Below are positions 45,181-53,604 of a stretch of DNA of 64,000 nucleotides, one piece after another. Source of the stretch: Serratia inhibens (GTDB taxonomy: Bacteria > Pseudomonadota > Gammaproteobacteria > Enterobacterales > Enterobacteriaceae); the NCBI RefSeq assembly GCF_003591175.1, contig NZ_QYYG01000001.1, forward strand, positions 496,001 to 560,000. The letters run 5' to 3'. The notes beneath the pieces were generated by a model. That model searched no databases. It was not told the origin of the DNA and saw nothing but the letters and a program-made list of their open reading frames with translations. The first letter of the stretch is position 1, and each line of letters begins with the position of its first letter. Made by a program: the position numbers and the translations under genes.

Positions 45181-45204
45181 AAATTGTGATTTGCATCACA
45201 ATTT
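45181..45204. promoter_or_regulatory. CRP-type site within a perfect hairpin, upstream of yedP
   Basis: AAATTGTGAT - 4 bases - ATCACAATTT is a perfect 10-bp inverted repeat containing TGTGA-N6-TCACA at 45185-45200. It lies 134 bases before the yedP start and about 110 bases after the toxin stop. TTTTT follows, so it might also act as a weak terminator for the toxin operon. Confidence 0.55.
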
Positions 45205-45337
45205 TTATCTGGGGGAGTCACGGCGTCGACGGCAAACACCCTCTACAACGCCACGCACCGTTTCTCCGTCGGTCTACATGACAACAAAGTAATCAACCTG
45301 TTTATCAGCGAATTGCGCACGATATAATGGAGATGAA

Positions 45338-46168
45338 ATGCTGAAACCGAGCCCCAATCTGTTAATTTTCACCGATCTGGACGGTTCGCTGCTGGATCAT
45401 CACAGCTACCGCTGGCACGCAGCGCAGCCCTGGCTGGAGCGGCTGGCGCGCACGCAGACGCCACTGATTATCGCCACCAGTAAAACCGCCGCCGAAATCG
45501 CCCCGTTGCAGCGGCAACTCGGGCTGAGCCACTGGCCGTTTATTGCGGAAAACGGCGCGCAGATTGTCTTCCCCGCACAATGGCGCGATCGCCCCGACTA
45601 TCCGACCAAACACCTGGGTGCAGATTACCCCAGCCTTTGCGCCACGCTGCGGGAACTGCGCAACCAGACCGGTTTTGCCTTTCAGGGGTTTGCCGATGTG
45701 GATGACGCAACCGTCGCGCAATGGACAGGTTTAACGCTCGATCAAGCGCATCTGGCGCGCCGGCGTGCCGGTTCTGAACCCTTGCGCTGGGCTGGTAACG
45801 ATGAACAACTTACCCGGTTTCGCACGCTGCTCGCGCAGCACGATCTCGAATTAACCCAGGGCGGACGCTTTTATCACGTGATGAGCGCGGCCGTCAGCAA
45901 AGGCAATGCCGCCCGCTGGTTAACCGCGTATTACCGGTCCATGCAAGCGCGCCCTTTCACCACCCTCAGTCTGGGCGACGGCCCCAACGACATTTCCCTG
46001 CTGCAAGCCAGCGATCTGGCGGTGTTGATCCGGGGGCAGCAGGACAAACCTCTCGATTTACCGGGTAGTTTCTCCGGTCAGCTGTACCGTACGCGCCTGC
46101 AAGGCCCCCAGGGCTGGTGCGAAGGATTGGATCATTTTCTGATTAACGGGAGATCTCACCATGAGTGA
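45338..46168 (+). CDS. yedP: Mannosyl/glucosyl-3-phosphoglycerate phosphatase (HAD family, YedP-like)
   Basis: A 276-residue HAD phosphatase. The nucleophile motif is D13-L-D15-G-S; IIATSKTAAEI is the motif with Thr/Ser; K of AVSKGNAARWL and LSLGDGPNDISLL complete the acid motifs. It resembles E. coli YedP and archaeal MpgP, which remove phosphate from mannosyl-3-phosphoglycerate to make the compatible solute mannosylglycerate. The next gene, overlapping by 8 bases, encodes a matching synthase, so the pair likely makes glucosyl- or mannosylglycerate for osmotic or other stress. Confidence 0.9.
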   Translation: MLKPSPNLLIFTDLDGSLLDHHSYRWHAAQPWLERLARTQTPLIIATSKTAAEIAPLQRQLGLSHWPFIAENGAQIVFPAQWRDRPDYPTKHLGADYPSLCATLRELRNQTGFAFQGFADVDDATVAQWTGLTLDQAHLARRRAGSEPLRWAGNDEQLTRFRTLLAQHDLELTQGGRFYHVMSAAVSKGNAARWLTAYYRSMQARPFTTLSLGDGPNDISLLQASDLAVLIRGQQDKPLDLPGSFSGQLYRTRLQGPQGWCEGLDHFLINGRSHHE

Positions 46169-47375
46169 CTTTTATCAAGATGGCATCATCACCAACTTTC
46201 ACAATCTCGCACAGCGCGAATTATCCGAGCTGGAATACGAGTTGCAGGTGTTTTCCGGCCGCAACACCATGGGGCTGATCCTGCCTTCGCTCTATTCCGA
46301 GCTGGAAGGCCCGGCGCTGGACAAGATCGTCGATGTTTTGGCGCAGGTGCCTTATCTGGAGGAGATCGTCATTGGCCTGGATCGCGCCGACCATGAGCAA
46401 TTCCTGCATGCAAAAAGCTTTTTCTCCCGCCTGCCGCAGCGCCACCGCATTTTGTGGAACGACGGGCCGCGCCTGACGGCGATTGCCGACCAGCTCAGCG
46501 CCGAAGGGCTGGCGCCCAACGAGCCGGGCAAAGGCCGCAACGTGTGGTTTTGCGTCGGCTACACTCTGGCCTCACGCCGTTCCAGTTGCGTGGCGCTGCA
46601 CGATTGTGACATTGTCACCTACGATCGCCGCATGCTAGCACGCCTGCTGTATCCGGTGGCTAACCCGCATTTTCATTACGATTTCTGCAAGGGTTACTAT
46701 GCCCGGGTGGCTAACGGCAAGCTGAATGGCCGGGTTGGCCGGTTGCTGGTATTTCCGTTACTGAAATCGCTGCAGAAAGTGTACGGCAATTCGGATTTTC
46801 TCGACTACCTGCGCAGCTACCGCTACCCGCTCTCGGGCGAGTTCGCCATGCGCACCCACATTCTCAACAACCTGCGCATTCCCAGCGACTGGGGGTTGGA
46901 GATCGGCGTATTGTCGGAAGTCCACCGCAACACCGCCACTAATCGAATCTGCCAGGTGGATATCGCCGATAATTACGATCATAAGCACCAGGCGATGTCG
47001 GAAGAGGATCCGCATAGCGGCCTGCAGCGTATGGCGGGCGATATCACCAAGGCGCTGTACCGCAAACTGGCGATCCAGGGGGTGCCGATCACCAGCGATT
47101 CTTTTCGCGTACTGCGCGCCACCTACTACCGCACGGCGTTGGATATGATCGACGCCTTTGAGCACGATGCCAGAATGAACGGTCTGGATTTCGATCGCCA
47201 CAGCGAAGAATCAGCGGTCGAGCTGTTCTCTCGGGTGATTTCGCAGGCCGGGCAAGCCTTCAGCGAAAACCCCGGCGATAAACCCTTTGTGCCAAGCTGG
47301 AACCGCGTACAATCCGCCTTCCCGGATATTCTCCAGCGGCTGTATGACGCCGTGGAACAGGACAACCAAAAGTAA
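46161..47375 (+). CDS. Glucosyl-3-phosphoglycerate synthase-like glycosyltransferase (GT81-type)
   Basis: A 404-residue retaining glycosyltransferase. GLILPSLYSELEGPALDKIVDVLA opens the nucleotide-binding fold, VALHDCDIVTYDRRML holds the D-C-D metal motif (about residues 149-151), and FAMRTHILNNLRIPSDWGLEIGVLSEV is the conserved acceptor and Glu region. This is the GpgS/MgtA/MggS-like layout that transfers a sugar from a nucleotide donor to 3-phosphoglycerate. The phosphatase gene upstream overlaps it. Whether UDP-glucose or GDP-mannose is used cannot be told. Confidence 0.85.
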   Translation: MSDFYQDGIITNFHNLAQRELSELEYELQVFSGRNTMGLILPSLYSELEGPALDKIVDVLAQVPYLEEIVIGLDRADHEQFLHAKSFFSRLPQRHRILWNDGPRLTAIADQLSAEGLAPNEPGKGRNVWFCVGYTLASRRSSCVALHDCDIVTYDRRMLARLLYPVANPHFHYDFCKGYYARVANGKLNGRVGRLLVFPLLKSLQKVYGNSDFLDYLRSYRYPLSGEFAMRTHILNNLRIPSDWGLEIGVLSEVHRNTATNRICQVDIADNYDHKHQAMSEEDPHSGLQRMAGDITKALYRKLAIQGVPITSDSFRVLRATYYRTALDMIDAFEHDARMNGLDFDRHSEESAVELFSRVISQAGQAFSENPGDKPFVPSWNRVQSAFPDILQRLYDAVEQDNQK

Positions 47376-47384
47376 TTGCCTGCG

Positions 47385-47404
47385 CCCGCCGCAAGGCGGG
47401 TTTT
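47385..47404 (+). terminator. Rho-independent terminator after the synthase gene
   Basis: CCCGCC - GCAA - GGCGGG followed by TTTT. It starts 10 bases after the stop codon. Confidence 0.85.
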
Positions 47405-47500
47405 ACTTTTCCGCACTCATTTCCCCCTACGCCTGATAACCGGTGTTATTATTATTCTGCTCAATAATGTCCTCTTAATTCAAAGTGGTACGACAAGTTG

Positions 47501-48697
47501 ATGGAAGCGTGGAAACTCAATCTGATTTCGGTCTGGCTCGGCTGTTTCTTCACCGGGCTGGCGATGAGCCAGATCCTCCCTTTTCTGCCGCTGTATATTG
47601 AACAGCTCGGCGTCAGCGGCCACCAATCGCTCAGCATCTGGTCAGGGTTGGTGTTTAGCGCCACCTTTTTGGTCTCTGCGCTGGTGTCGCCGCTTTGGGG
47701 CAGCCTGGCGGACCGCAAAGGCCGTAAACTGATGCTGCTGCGCGCCTCGCTGGGGATGGCGATCGTCATTGTGCTGCAGGGCATGGTGACCCACGTTTAT
47801 CAGCTGTTTGCGTTGCGTGCGCTGATGGGCCTGACCTCCGGCTATATTCCCAACGCTATGGCGCTGGTGGCCTCACAGGTGCCGCGTGATAAAAGCGGTT
47901 GGGCGCTGGGTACTCTGTCTACCGGCCCGATTTCCGGGGTGATCGTCGGCCCGCTGCTGGGGGGCCTGATGGCTGATCATCTGGGCCTGCGCGTGGTGTT
48001 TTTCGTCACCGCCGGACTGATGTTCGTCAGCTTCCTCATTACCCTGTGCCTGATAAAAGAACGCCATATCGAAGTGAAAAAGGCCGACCGACTGAGCGGC
48101 AAGGCGGTATTCCAGTCGCTGCCTTATCCGGCGTTGATCGTCACGCTGTTCATCAGCACGCTGATGATCCAGTTGGCTAACTCCTCCATCAGCCCGATCC
48201 TGACGCTGTTCATCAAAGATTTGTCCGGCGACAACGGCAATATCGCTTTTATCAGCGGCATGATCGCTGCCGTTCCCGGCATTGCCGCGTTGGTTTCAGC
48301 ACCGCGCCTCGGCCGGCTTGGCGACCGTATCGGCACCGCTCGCATTCTGATGGCGGCGCTGGGGTTGACCACCCTACTGTTCGCCATCATGGCCTGGGTG
48401 CAAACGCCGCTGCAATTGGGGATTTTGCGCTTCTTGCTGGGTTTCGCCGATGGCGCCTTGATGCCTGCGGTGCAGACGCTGCTGCTGAAGTATTCCTCCG
48501 ATCAGGTGACCGGCCGCATTTTTGGCTATAACCAGTCGTTCATGTACCTCGGCAACGTGGTCGGCCCGCTGATAGGCTCCAGTGTTTCAGCATTAATGGG
48601 CTTTCGCTGGGTGTTTGCGGTAACGGCGGCGCTGGTGCTGATCAATTGCCTGCTGCTGCGCAGCCAGTTCAGAAAGGTGGAAAGCGCACGGAAGTGA
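47501..48697 (+). CDS. mdtG: MFS multidrug efflux protein MdtG
   Basis: A 398-residue 12-span transporter. It aligns along its length with the remembered E. coli Mdt[73 protein letters not shown] and [26 protein letters not shown]. MdtG overexpression gives fosfomycin resistance in E. coli. The ATG at 47501 is used; a TTG just before it is in frame. It is transcribed alone. Confidence 0.93.
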   Translation: MEAWKLNLISVWLGCFFTGLAMSQILPFLPLYIEQLGVSGHQSLSIWSGLVFSATFLVSALVSPLWGSLADRKGRKLMLLRASLGMAIVIVLQGMVTHVYQLFALRALMGLTSGYIPNAMALVASQVPRDKSGWALGTLSTGPISGVIVGPLLGGLMADHLGLRVVFFVTAGLMFVSFLITLCLIKERHIEVKKADRLSGKAVFQSLPYPALIVTLFISTLMIQLANSSISPILTLFIKDLSGDNGNIAFISGMIAAVPGIAALVSAPRLGRLGDRIGTARILMAALGLTTLLFAIMAWVQTPLQLGILRFLLGFADGALMPAVQTLLLKYSSDQVTGRIFGYNQSFMYLGNVVGPLIGSSVSALMGFRWVFAVTAALVLINCLLLRSQFRKVESARK

Positions 48698-48785
48698 ACG
48701 ACACTGTGGTTCAGAACAAGGATGTGCCGTTAACGGCACATCCTGATTGGCATTCCGGTGATTACCTTAACTCTATTTGGATAGG

Positions 48786-49118
48786 CTAAACCCGCATCGC
48801 CTCCAGTGCAGCGCTGCTGATTGTCAGTACGGATTTGATGCTTTGCTCAATCCTTTCGATAATCGCCTCCCTCGGACCCGTTCGCCAGGCATCGCTTTTG
48901 TAGAATTCATCCTGGGCGCTTTCAAGATGTTCGACACTGTCAAAAGCCCGGATCAGAAAGTACGAATCTGCATCGTGCAAAGAGTTCCCAAAGCGGACAA
49001 CGTCAATCCCCGCCTTACGATGCAAAGGGACGCTGGTTTCCATCATGATCTTGTGAAAATCGCGGCCAGTCCCTTTCTTCAGGGTGTAAGTCAGTATCTC
49101 TACGGTTTTGTTTTCCAT
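48786..49118 (-). CDS. NIPSNAP/antibiotic-biosynthesis-monooxygenase-like small protein
   Basis: A 110-residue protein starting at 49118 (MENKTVEILTYTLKKGTGRDF) behind GAGGGA; a longer frame to 49199 overlaps the next gene and is rejected. The sequence fits a dimeric ferredoxin-like barrel (VEILTYTLKKGT, AGIDVVRFGNSLHDADSYFLIRAFDSVEHLE). Such proteins often serve as monooxygenases or binding proteins without a cofactor. The substrate is unknown. It follows the DUF3224 gene in the same direction by 49 bases. Confidence 0.78.
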   Translation of the reverse strand: MENKTVEILTYTLKKGTGRDFHKIMMETSVPLHRKAGIDVVRFGNSLHDADSYFLIRAFDSVEHLESAQDEFYKSDAWRTGPREAIIERIEQSIKSVLTISSAALEAMRV

Positions 49119-49167
49119 CCATGATCCCTCATAAGCCAAACGGCGAAAATAGGCGAGTGACGCCAGA

Positions 49168-49587
49168 TTATGCCTCTGTCGGCTTAAAGTGATAATCAAT
49201 CCAAATATGGTGCGTGCCGTCGGCGTCGATTTTCATGCCGCCAGATCCGGATATGCCTTTCAGAGCCTGGGTGCCGCTGCCATCCACGATGCAGAAAAAC
49301 TCGTTCAACCGCTCGCTGCCGGTTGTCGAGGCCGAGTGAATAAAATTAAACGCCCCTTCTTTGTCGTTCACGCTCCCCGCGAAATTTTCCATTGCGATGT
49401 AACTGCCCTGTTTTCTCACCGGATCGAATGCGGCAGTAAAAATTGTTGAGGAAACCCCCTGGATCTCACCCGAATAGCGTTTCTCCATCGTGCTGACGGA
49501 AACCGGTAAGGCGGTTGCGAGCGCTGGCTCAGGGCTCAGATCGGTGGGTTTGAAATCCTTGGTAGAAAAAGTGGCTACTGCTTTCAT
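49168..49587 (-). CDS. DUF3224-family protein
   Basis: A 139-residue allene-oxide-cyclase-like small barrel. Family stretches are EKRYSGEIQGVSSTIFTAAF, GSYIAMENFAGSVNDKEGAFNFIHSAST and LKGISGSGGMKIDADGTHHIWIDYHF, in the right order. The function of DUF3224 is unknown. There is no signal peptide. It precedes a small monooxygenase-like gene with which it may form an operon. Confidence 0.87.
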   Translation of the reverse strand: MKAVATFSTKDFKPTDLSPEPALATALPVSVSTMEKRYSGEIQGVSSTIFTAAFDPVRKQGSYIAMENFAGSVNDKEGAFNFIHSASTTGSERLNEFFCIVDGSGTQALKGISGSGGMKIDADGTHHIWIDYHFKPTEA

Positions 49588-49700
49588 TTAGAATCCCGTC
49601 TCTATAAAAATACCGAAAAATGGGTGCCAAGGATTGGCGCTGGAAGTGGTCTGTCCGGAAACTTAACAATACACGCACCAGGAAGAACGAAAACCTGGGA

Positions 49701-50138
49701 TCAGTCGCGCAGCCAGGGCGTGAAAGTGACGCCGATCAGCACCCCCTCCGGGCTGAGCAGACGGGTGACGCTTTGGCCCCAGGGCTCTTCGCGGTTGGCG
49801 ACCAGCAGGCGGTAGCCCTTGTCGATCAAACCTTGGGTGGCCAGCGCCATGTCGGCGACGTCAAACTCCATCCAGGCCTGCGGCACCGGCAAATCGGCCG
49901 GCCATTGTTCGCTGCCGAAGCAAGATTGCGCCGCCTGCGCCAACGGCCACAAGGCAAAGTGCTTCACCCCTTCCAGCGCGCCATGCTCGGTCAGCAGATA
50001 ATCGGGATTGTCGGGCATCGGCTTGAGCGGCAGCCCCAGCGCATCAACATAAAACGCCTTGCTGTGCTCCGTTTGCTGGGTAATCGGCCCAAATCCGGCG
50101 ATAAACAATACGCCAAGTCCTGCGAACTGCTGTTCCAT
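49701..50138 (-). CDS. VOC/glyoxalase-family protein
   Basis: A 145-residue vicinal-oxygen-chelate domain: LGVLFIAGFGPITQQTEHSKAFYVDALGLPL at the start and LIDKGYRLLVANREEPWGQSVTRLLSPEGVLIGVTFTPW at the end. The pattern is that of bleomycin-resistance-like and glyoxalase-like proteins, but the first metal His is replaced, so catalysis is doubtful. It is 17 bases downstream of the AraC-type gene and likely co-transcribed. Confidence 0.87.
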   Translation of the reverse strand: MEQQFAGLGVLFIAGFGPITQQTEHSKAFYVDALGLPLKPMPDNPDYLLTEHGALEGVKHFALWPLAQAAQSCFGSEQWPADLPVPQAWMEFDVADMALATQGLIDKGYRLLVANREEPWGQSVTRLLSPEGVLIGVTFTPWLRD

Positions 50139-50155
50139 GTTCTCTCCTGTGGGGG

Positions 50156-51025
50156 TTAACGCTCTTGCCGCATCTGCATAGGAGCAAATCCGTAGGTCGC
50201 TTTGAAGCGATTACTGAAATGGCTGGCGGAGCTGAAGCCGCATTCCAGCGCAATCTGCGTCAGCGGCAGCAGGCTGTGGCGCAGCAATTTTTCTGCCTGT
50301 TGCAGCCGTGCGCGCATGACAAACTGGTGTGGCGCCAGGCCGGTGTCATGTTTGAACATGCGAGCGAAGTGAAATTCACTCAACCCGGCCTGTGCCGCCA
50401 GCTCCGCCAGCAGCAGCGGCCTGTCGAGATGTTGTTCGATATACTCTTTCACCCGCCTGGCGACCGCTGGTGCCAGGCCGCCGCGCACCCTCGGCAAAGC
50501 CCATTGCAGTTGGCTGTAGCGCTGAACCAGATGCGACATCAACAAGGTTGTAGCGCTGCTGAGCGCCAACTGATTAGCGCGTTCCTGCCAGTTGCAGTCA
50601 AGCAAAAACCGGCGATACAGCAGCGTAATTTGCGGATCCTCGGCGAAGGCGCGCGGCTCGAGAGTGATCGCCGCCGGGCTGCGATCCCAGGTTTGCTCCA
50701 CCACTTGTCGCAGATGCCGGTCAGTACAGTAAAAATGCACGAAAGACAAATCGCTGCGCACGTCCCAGGTGGATTCATACTGGCGGGGCATAATGCAGAA
50801 ACGGTCCGGCCCGCCGCCGTTCTTCCAGCCGCCGGGTACTTTTTGATAGCACTCGTAGCCATCGGCGACGTACAGGCTCAGGGTATGGTGATCGGCGCTT
50901 TCCTGGGTAATGCGATCGTCACGGTTGGACCAGGCGGCCAGCTCCACGCCGGAACCCAACTGCACGCTGTTGTGCAACTGTGCTTTATGTTCCCGCAGTG
51001 TTTCAAACGCCTTGTATCTGGACAT
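50156..51025 (-). CDS. AraC-family transcriptional regulator
   Basis: A 289-residue regulator with an N-terminal effector region and a C-terminal double helix-turn-helix (residues about 190-285): VKEYIEQHLDRPLLLAELAAQAGLSEFHFARMFKHDTGLAPHQFVM and LPLTQIALECGFSSASHFSNRFKATYGFAP, a full AraC match. It is divergent from the EamA exporter at 51202 across 176 bases and upstream of the VOC gene in its own direction, so it probably controls one or both. Confidence 0.93.
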   Translation of the reverse strand: MSRYKAFETLREHKAQLHNSVQLGSGVELAAWSNRDDRITQESADHHTLSLYVADGYECYQKVPGGWKNGGGPDRFCIMPRQYESTWDVRSDLSFVHFYCTDRHLRQVVEQTWDRSPAAITLEPRAFAEDPQITLLYRRFLLDCNWQERANQLALSSATTLLMSHLVQRYSQLQWALPRVRGGLAPAVARRVKEYIEQHLDRPLLLAELAAQAGLSEFHFARMFKHDTGLAPHQFVMRARLQQAEKLLRHSLLPLTQIALECGFSSASHFSNRFKATYGFAPMQMRQER

Positions 51026-51201
51026 CGCCGGCCCCGCTTCGCTGAATTGTCTTCAGTGTAAAGAGTGACGCCACACCGCACCAGCCTGCGGCCCGCGCTT
51101 TTGCCAAAAAAAGCGCAAGAATATGCAATTGTGCGCAAAGCGCTGCAAGCGCGGCAGCAAGCAACGGCGGATACTGAGGCAGTCTATTTTCGGAGGCATT
51201 C

Positions 51202-52104
51202 ATGAACGTGCTGTTGTACCTTGCCGTGGTGCTGATTTGGGGCACCACCTGGATTGCGATTACCCTGCAACAAGCAGGACCGGTAGCCATTCCGGTATCG
51301 ATCAGTTACCGCTTCGTGGTTTCCGCCGCGGTGATGTTGTTGATTTTGCTGTTGGCACGCCGCCTGCGCCGCATTGCGCCGCGTGATCACCTGTTTTGCA
51401 TCCTACAAGGCTGCTGCGTGTTCGGATTTAACTTCTACTGTTTCTATCATGCGGCGGCCTATATCAGCAGCGGGTTGGAATCCGTGATTTTCTCGATGGC
51501 GGTGCTGTTCAACGCCGTCAACGGCATGATCTTTTTCCGTCAGCGTCCCAGCCCAAACTTGCTGCCTGCGGCTGTACTGGGCCTGACCGGGATCGTCGCC
51601 CTGTTCTGGCAGGATCTGGTTGCCACGCAAATGGCGCCGGAACTGTTGCAAGGCATCGGGCTAAGCGCGCTAGGCACCTACGGTTTTTCGCTCGGTAATA
51701 TGATCAGTTCACGCCATCAGCGGCGCGGGCTGGACACTCTTTCCACCAATACGTATGCCATGAGTTATGGCGCAATCCTGATGGCACTGATCGCCTTGGC
51801 CCAGGGCGCATCCTTCCAGATTGAGTTCAGCACCCGCTATATCGGCTCATTGCTGTATCTGGCGATTTTCGGGTCGGTGATTGCCTTTGCCGCTTACTTC
51901 AGCCTGCTGGGCCGCATCGGCGCAAGCGCTGCGGCCTACAGCACCCTGCTGTTCCCGCTGGTGGCGCTGAGCATTTCGACAATCTATGAAGGCTACCAGT
52001 GGCACCTCAATGCGGTGATCGGCCTGTGCCTGATCCTGTTGGGGAATATGGTGATGTTCACCAAACCCGGCATGTTCGCAGCCTTATGGCGACGGGCGGC
52101 GTAA
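51202..52104 (+). CDS. EamA-family (DMT superfamily) exporter
   Basis: A 300-residue membrane protein with ten predicted spans in two EamA repeats. VVLIWGTTWIAITLQQAGPVAIPVSISYRFVVSAAVMLL is the typical first repeat start, YISSGLESVIFSMAVLFNAV follows, and the second repeat ends with LLFPLVALSISTIYEGYQWHLNAVIGLCLILLGN. Such proteins export amino acids, nucleobases or drugs. GGAG precedes the ATG. Its last 93 bases, including the stop, are repeated at 54804-54896 beyond an AT-rich insert. Confidence 0.9.
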   Translation: MNVLLYLAVVLIWGTTWIAITLQQAGPVAIPVSISYRFVVSAAVMLLILLLARRLRRIAPRDHLFCILQGCCVFGFNFYCFYHAAAYISSGLESVIFSMAVLFNAVNGMIFFRQRPSPNLLPAAVLGLTGIVALFWQDLVATQMAPELLQGIGLSALGTYGFSLGNMISSRHQRRGLDTLSTNTYAMSYGAILMALIALAQGASFQIEFSTRYIGSLLYLAIFGSVIAFAAYFSLLGRIGASAAAYSTLLFPLVALSISTIYEGYQWHLNAVIGLCLILLGNMVMFTKPGMFAALWRRAA

Positions 52105-52105
52105 G
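52013..52105 (+). repeat. Left copy of 93-bp direct repeat (3' end of EamA gene)
   Basis: Bases from CGGTGATCGG to GGCGTAAG recur at 54804-54896 with one mismatch (CCCGG here, CCTGG there). It covers the last codons and stop of the EamA gene and marks the left edge of the AT-rich island. The sequence after this copy is foreign-looking; the sequence after the right copy leads straight to the LacI gene. Confidence 0.95.
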
Positions 52106-52190
52106 GAGAAACGGCAATAACAGCGGTCGACCTGGCATGCCCCTTTACAATCTTGGGAGCATGTTCATCAATTTGTTGAAATCGAAAAAT

Positions 52191-52760
52191 TCAATTCAGA
52201 GGTATGTTTTTTTGATTAACTAACGCATAATTAATATAAATTTCCTCATCTTTTAAAAAAATTAAAGCCCGCCCAAACCGCCCGTTATGAAGCCAGTAAT
52301 TTTCAAATTGCCCTCGAGTGTAGTTAATATAGCCCCACGCGGGATCATATAATTGGACAAGCTGAGAGTTCACTCCTAGAAAAACAACAAAATGCCCCTT
52401 CCCAAGCCTATTGATATGAAGGATTGCAGGAGAGTGAATCTCTTTCAACTGATTAATTGTAATTTTGACCCCAAGCACATTTAGCCCTAACACTTTAGAG
52501 AGTGTAGTTAAGTCAAGAAATGAGTATTCTGGCTTGATATCAACTTTGCTTATCAATTCTACCTCAGTGACACTTACATTATAATACTTATTTAAAACAA
52601 ATCTAACAGAAGCAAGCCCACAGGTATTGTCATACAACTGTTGCCTTTCGCCATGAAATTTTCTTTCAACATACGTAGCTTGCAATGCGTTAGAGAAACA
52701 CAGTATCGAAACCATCAACAATCTCAAGTTAAAACAATAAAAAAATAAATATTTTTTCAT
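52191..52760 (-). CDS. Sec-exported C39-family cysteine peptidase
   Basis: A 189-residue protein with a signal peptide (residues 1-28, cut near LQA). The catalytic layout of C39 bacteriocin-processing peptidases is present: oxyanion Q41, C47 in DNTCGLAS, H123 in GKGHFVVFLG and D139 in YDPAWGY. Unlike ABC-exporter-linked C39 domains it has no membrane or ATPase part and would act in the periplasm, as FapD does in functional amyloid systems. The likely substrate is the glycine-rich precursor encoded two genes upstream. It follows the membrane-protein gene by 5 bases. Confidence 0.88.
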   Translation of the reverse strand: MKKYLFFYCFNLRLLMVSILCFSNALQATYVERKFHGERQQLYDNTCGLASVRFVLNKYYNVSVTEVELISKVDIKPEYSFLDLTTLSKVLGLNVLGVKITINQLKEIHSPAILHINRLGKGHFVVFLGVNSQLVQLYDPAWGYINYTRGQFENYWLHNGRFGRALIFLKDEEIYINYALVNQKNIPLN

Positions 52761-52765
52761 TTTAA

Positions 52766-53080
52766 TTACAAACCAATATGCTTAATCAGAAAAACCAAAA
52801 ATGGTATAAACGAAAAGTTCGCATATAAAACACCAAATTCACCTCTACCATTAATAACGACATGCCATTTTAGCCAGTGAATCACCATAGCCACCATTAC
52901 TATAATTAACGAGAAAAAAGCAGTATAAATTTGTTGATTGCTAAAAACCCCACTAATTATTAAAGTAAGACAAGAGAAAATAAGCAGCCCTTTCCTCAAC
53001 TCCGGAAATAAAAAGCGACCAATACGGAAGTATAATAATACTGAACCAGCGAGGGCAGAAAAGTGCAATAAATTAATCAC
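52766..53080 (-). CDS. Small multi-span membrane protein of the C39 operon
   Basis: The start is taken as the GTG at 53080, one base after the stop of the glycine-rich gene (TAACGTG); a longer frame to 53200 would overlap that gene. The 104-residue product is highly hydrophobic with three to four spans (LRKGLLIFSCLTLIISGVF, TAFFSLIIVMVAMVIHWL, FSFIPFLVFLI). No family was recognised. In the operon it could be an immunity protein, a chaperone or an inner-membrane part of the export system; immunity proteins of microcins have a similar size and topology. Confidence 0.65.
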   Translation of the reverse strand: MINLLHFSALAGSVLLYFRIGRFLFPELRKGLLIFSCLTLIISGVFSNQQIYTAFFSLIIVMVAMVIHWLKWHVVINGRGEFGVLYANFSFIPFLVFLIKHIGL

Positions 53081-53081
53081 G

Positions 53082-53561
53082 TTATCTCGCTTTATGGCAA
53101 GTATCGCATGAGCTTCGGCCACCACCTCGGCCAATACTTCCAAACAAGGCATTACTTGCACCAGCAGCGCTTGCCCCCAAAGCTGCGCTCGCTGCGGCAC
53201 CAGTAATTGTCCCTCCTATAATACCACCAGTGGCTCCAGTAACAAAACCAGCAACGCCCGCGGTCGTCGCATTTCCCCAATTGACTGACTGCCCATTGGA
53301 ATAGTCCATACCTACCGATGCGCCAGCGCCACCGACAGCACCTATAGCTCCCAAAATTAAGGGGCCTACTTTTCCTTTAGTCTCATCTAATTCTTCAATA
53401 TTTAATGGATCAAATGAACTATAACCAAACTCTTTGATATCTGCGATCATAAGCAACTGATCTTTATTAAATCCTACGCTCGGTACCGCACAAACACTGT
53501 TAGGTATAAGTACTGATGATAATACATACAAAAAAATAAAAAATGATATCCTACCACACAT
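53082..53561 (-). CDS. Glycine-rich exported precursor with double-glycine-like leader and C-terminal CxxCH
   Basis: The start at 53561 follows AAGGTGG; a frame extension to 53594 is less likely. The 159-residue product has a Sec signal peptide (1-25, cut near SVCA). Residues 53-64 read LNIEELDETKGK, close to the leader L..xEL...GG cleaved by C39 peptidases. The rest is glycine/alanine-rich (GAIGAVGGAGAS, GGIIGGTITGAAASAALG) like class II microcins and amyloid-forming proteins, and it ends with CDTCH plus three residues. It is probably processed in the periplasm by the C39 peptidase. Its final role may be a microcin, a fibre subunit or a metal/heme-binding peptide. Confidence 0.78.
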   Translation of the reverse strand: MCGRISFFIFLYVLSSVLIPNSVCAVPSVGFNKDQLLMIADIKEFGYSSFDPLNIEELDETKGKVGPLILGAIGAVGGAGASVGMDYSNGQSVNWGNATTAGVAGFVTGATGGIIGGTITGAAASAALGASAAGASNALFGSIGRGGGRSSCDTCHKAR

Positions 53562-53604
53562 AATTACCACCTTGGTTTTATATTGAATAATCATCCTATT
53601 ACTA

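Noticed and set aside
45181-45204. Hairpin read only as a terminator for the toxin gene
   Set aside because: It contains a perfect CRP core and lies 110 bases after the toxin stop; a regulatory site for yedP is at least as likely, although both roles are possible.
49620-50159. Plus-strand open frame opposite the VOC gene
   Set aside because: The minus-strand VOC protein has a recognisable fold and sits in an operon with AraC; the plus frame has no start signal or domain.
53082-53561. Straight call as a colicin V-type class II microcin
   Set aside because: It has a Sec signal peptide and the operon lacks an ABC exporter and fusion protein, so the canonical microcin route does not apply.
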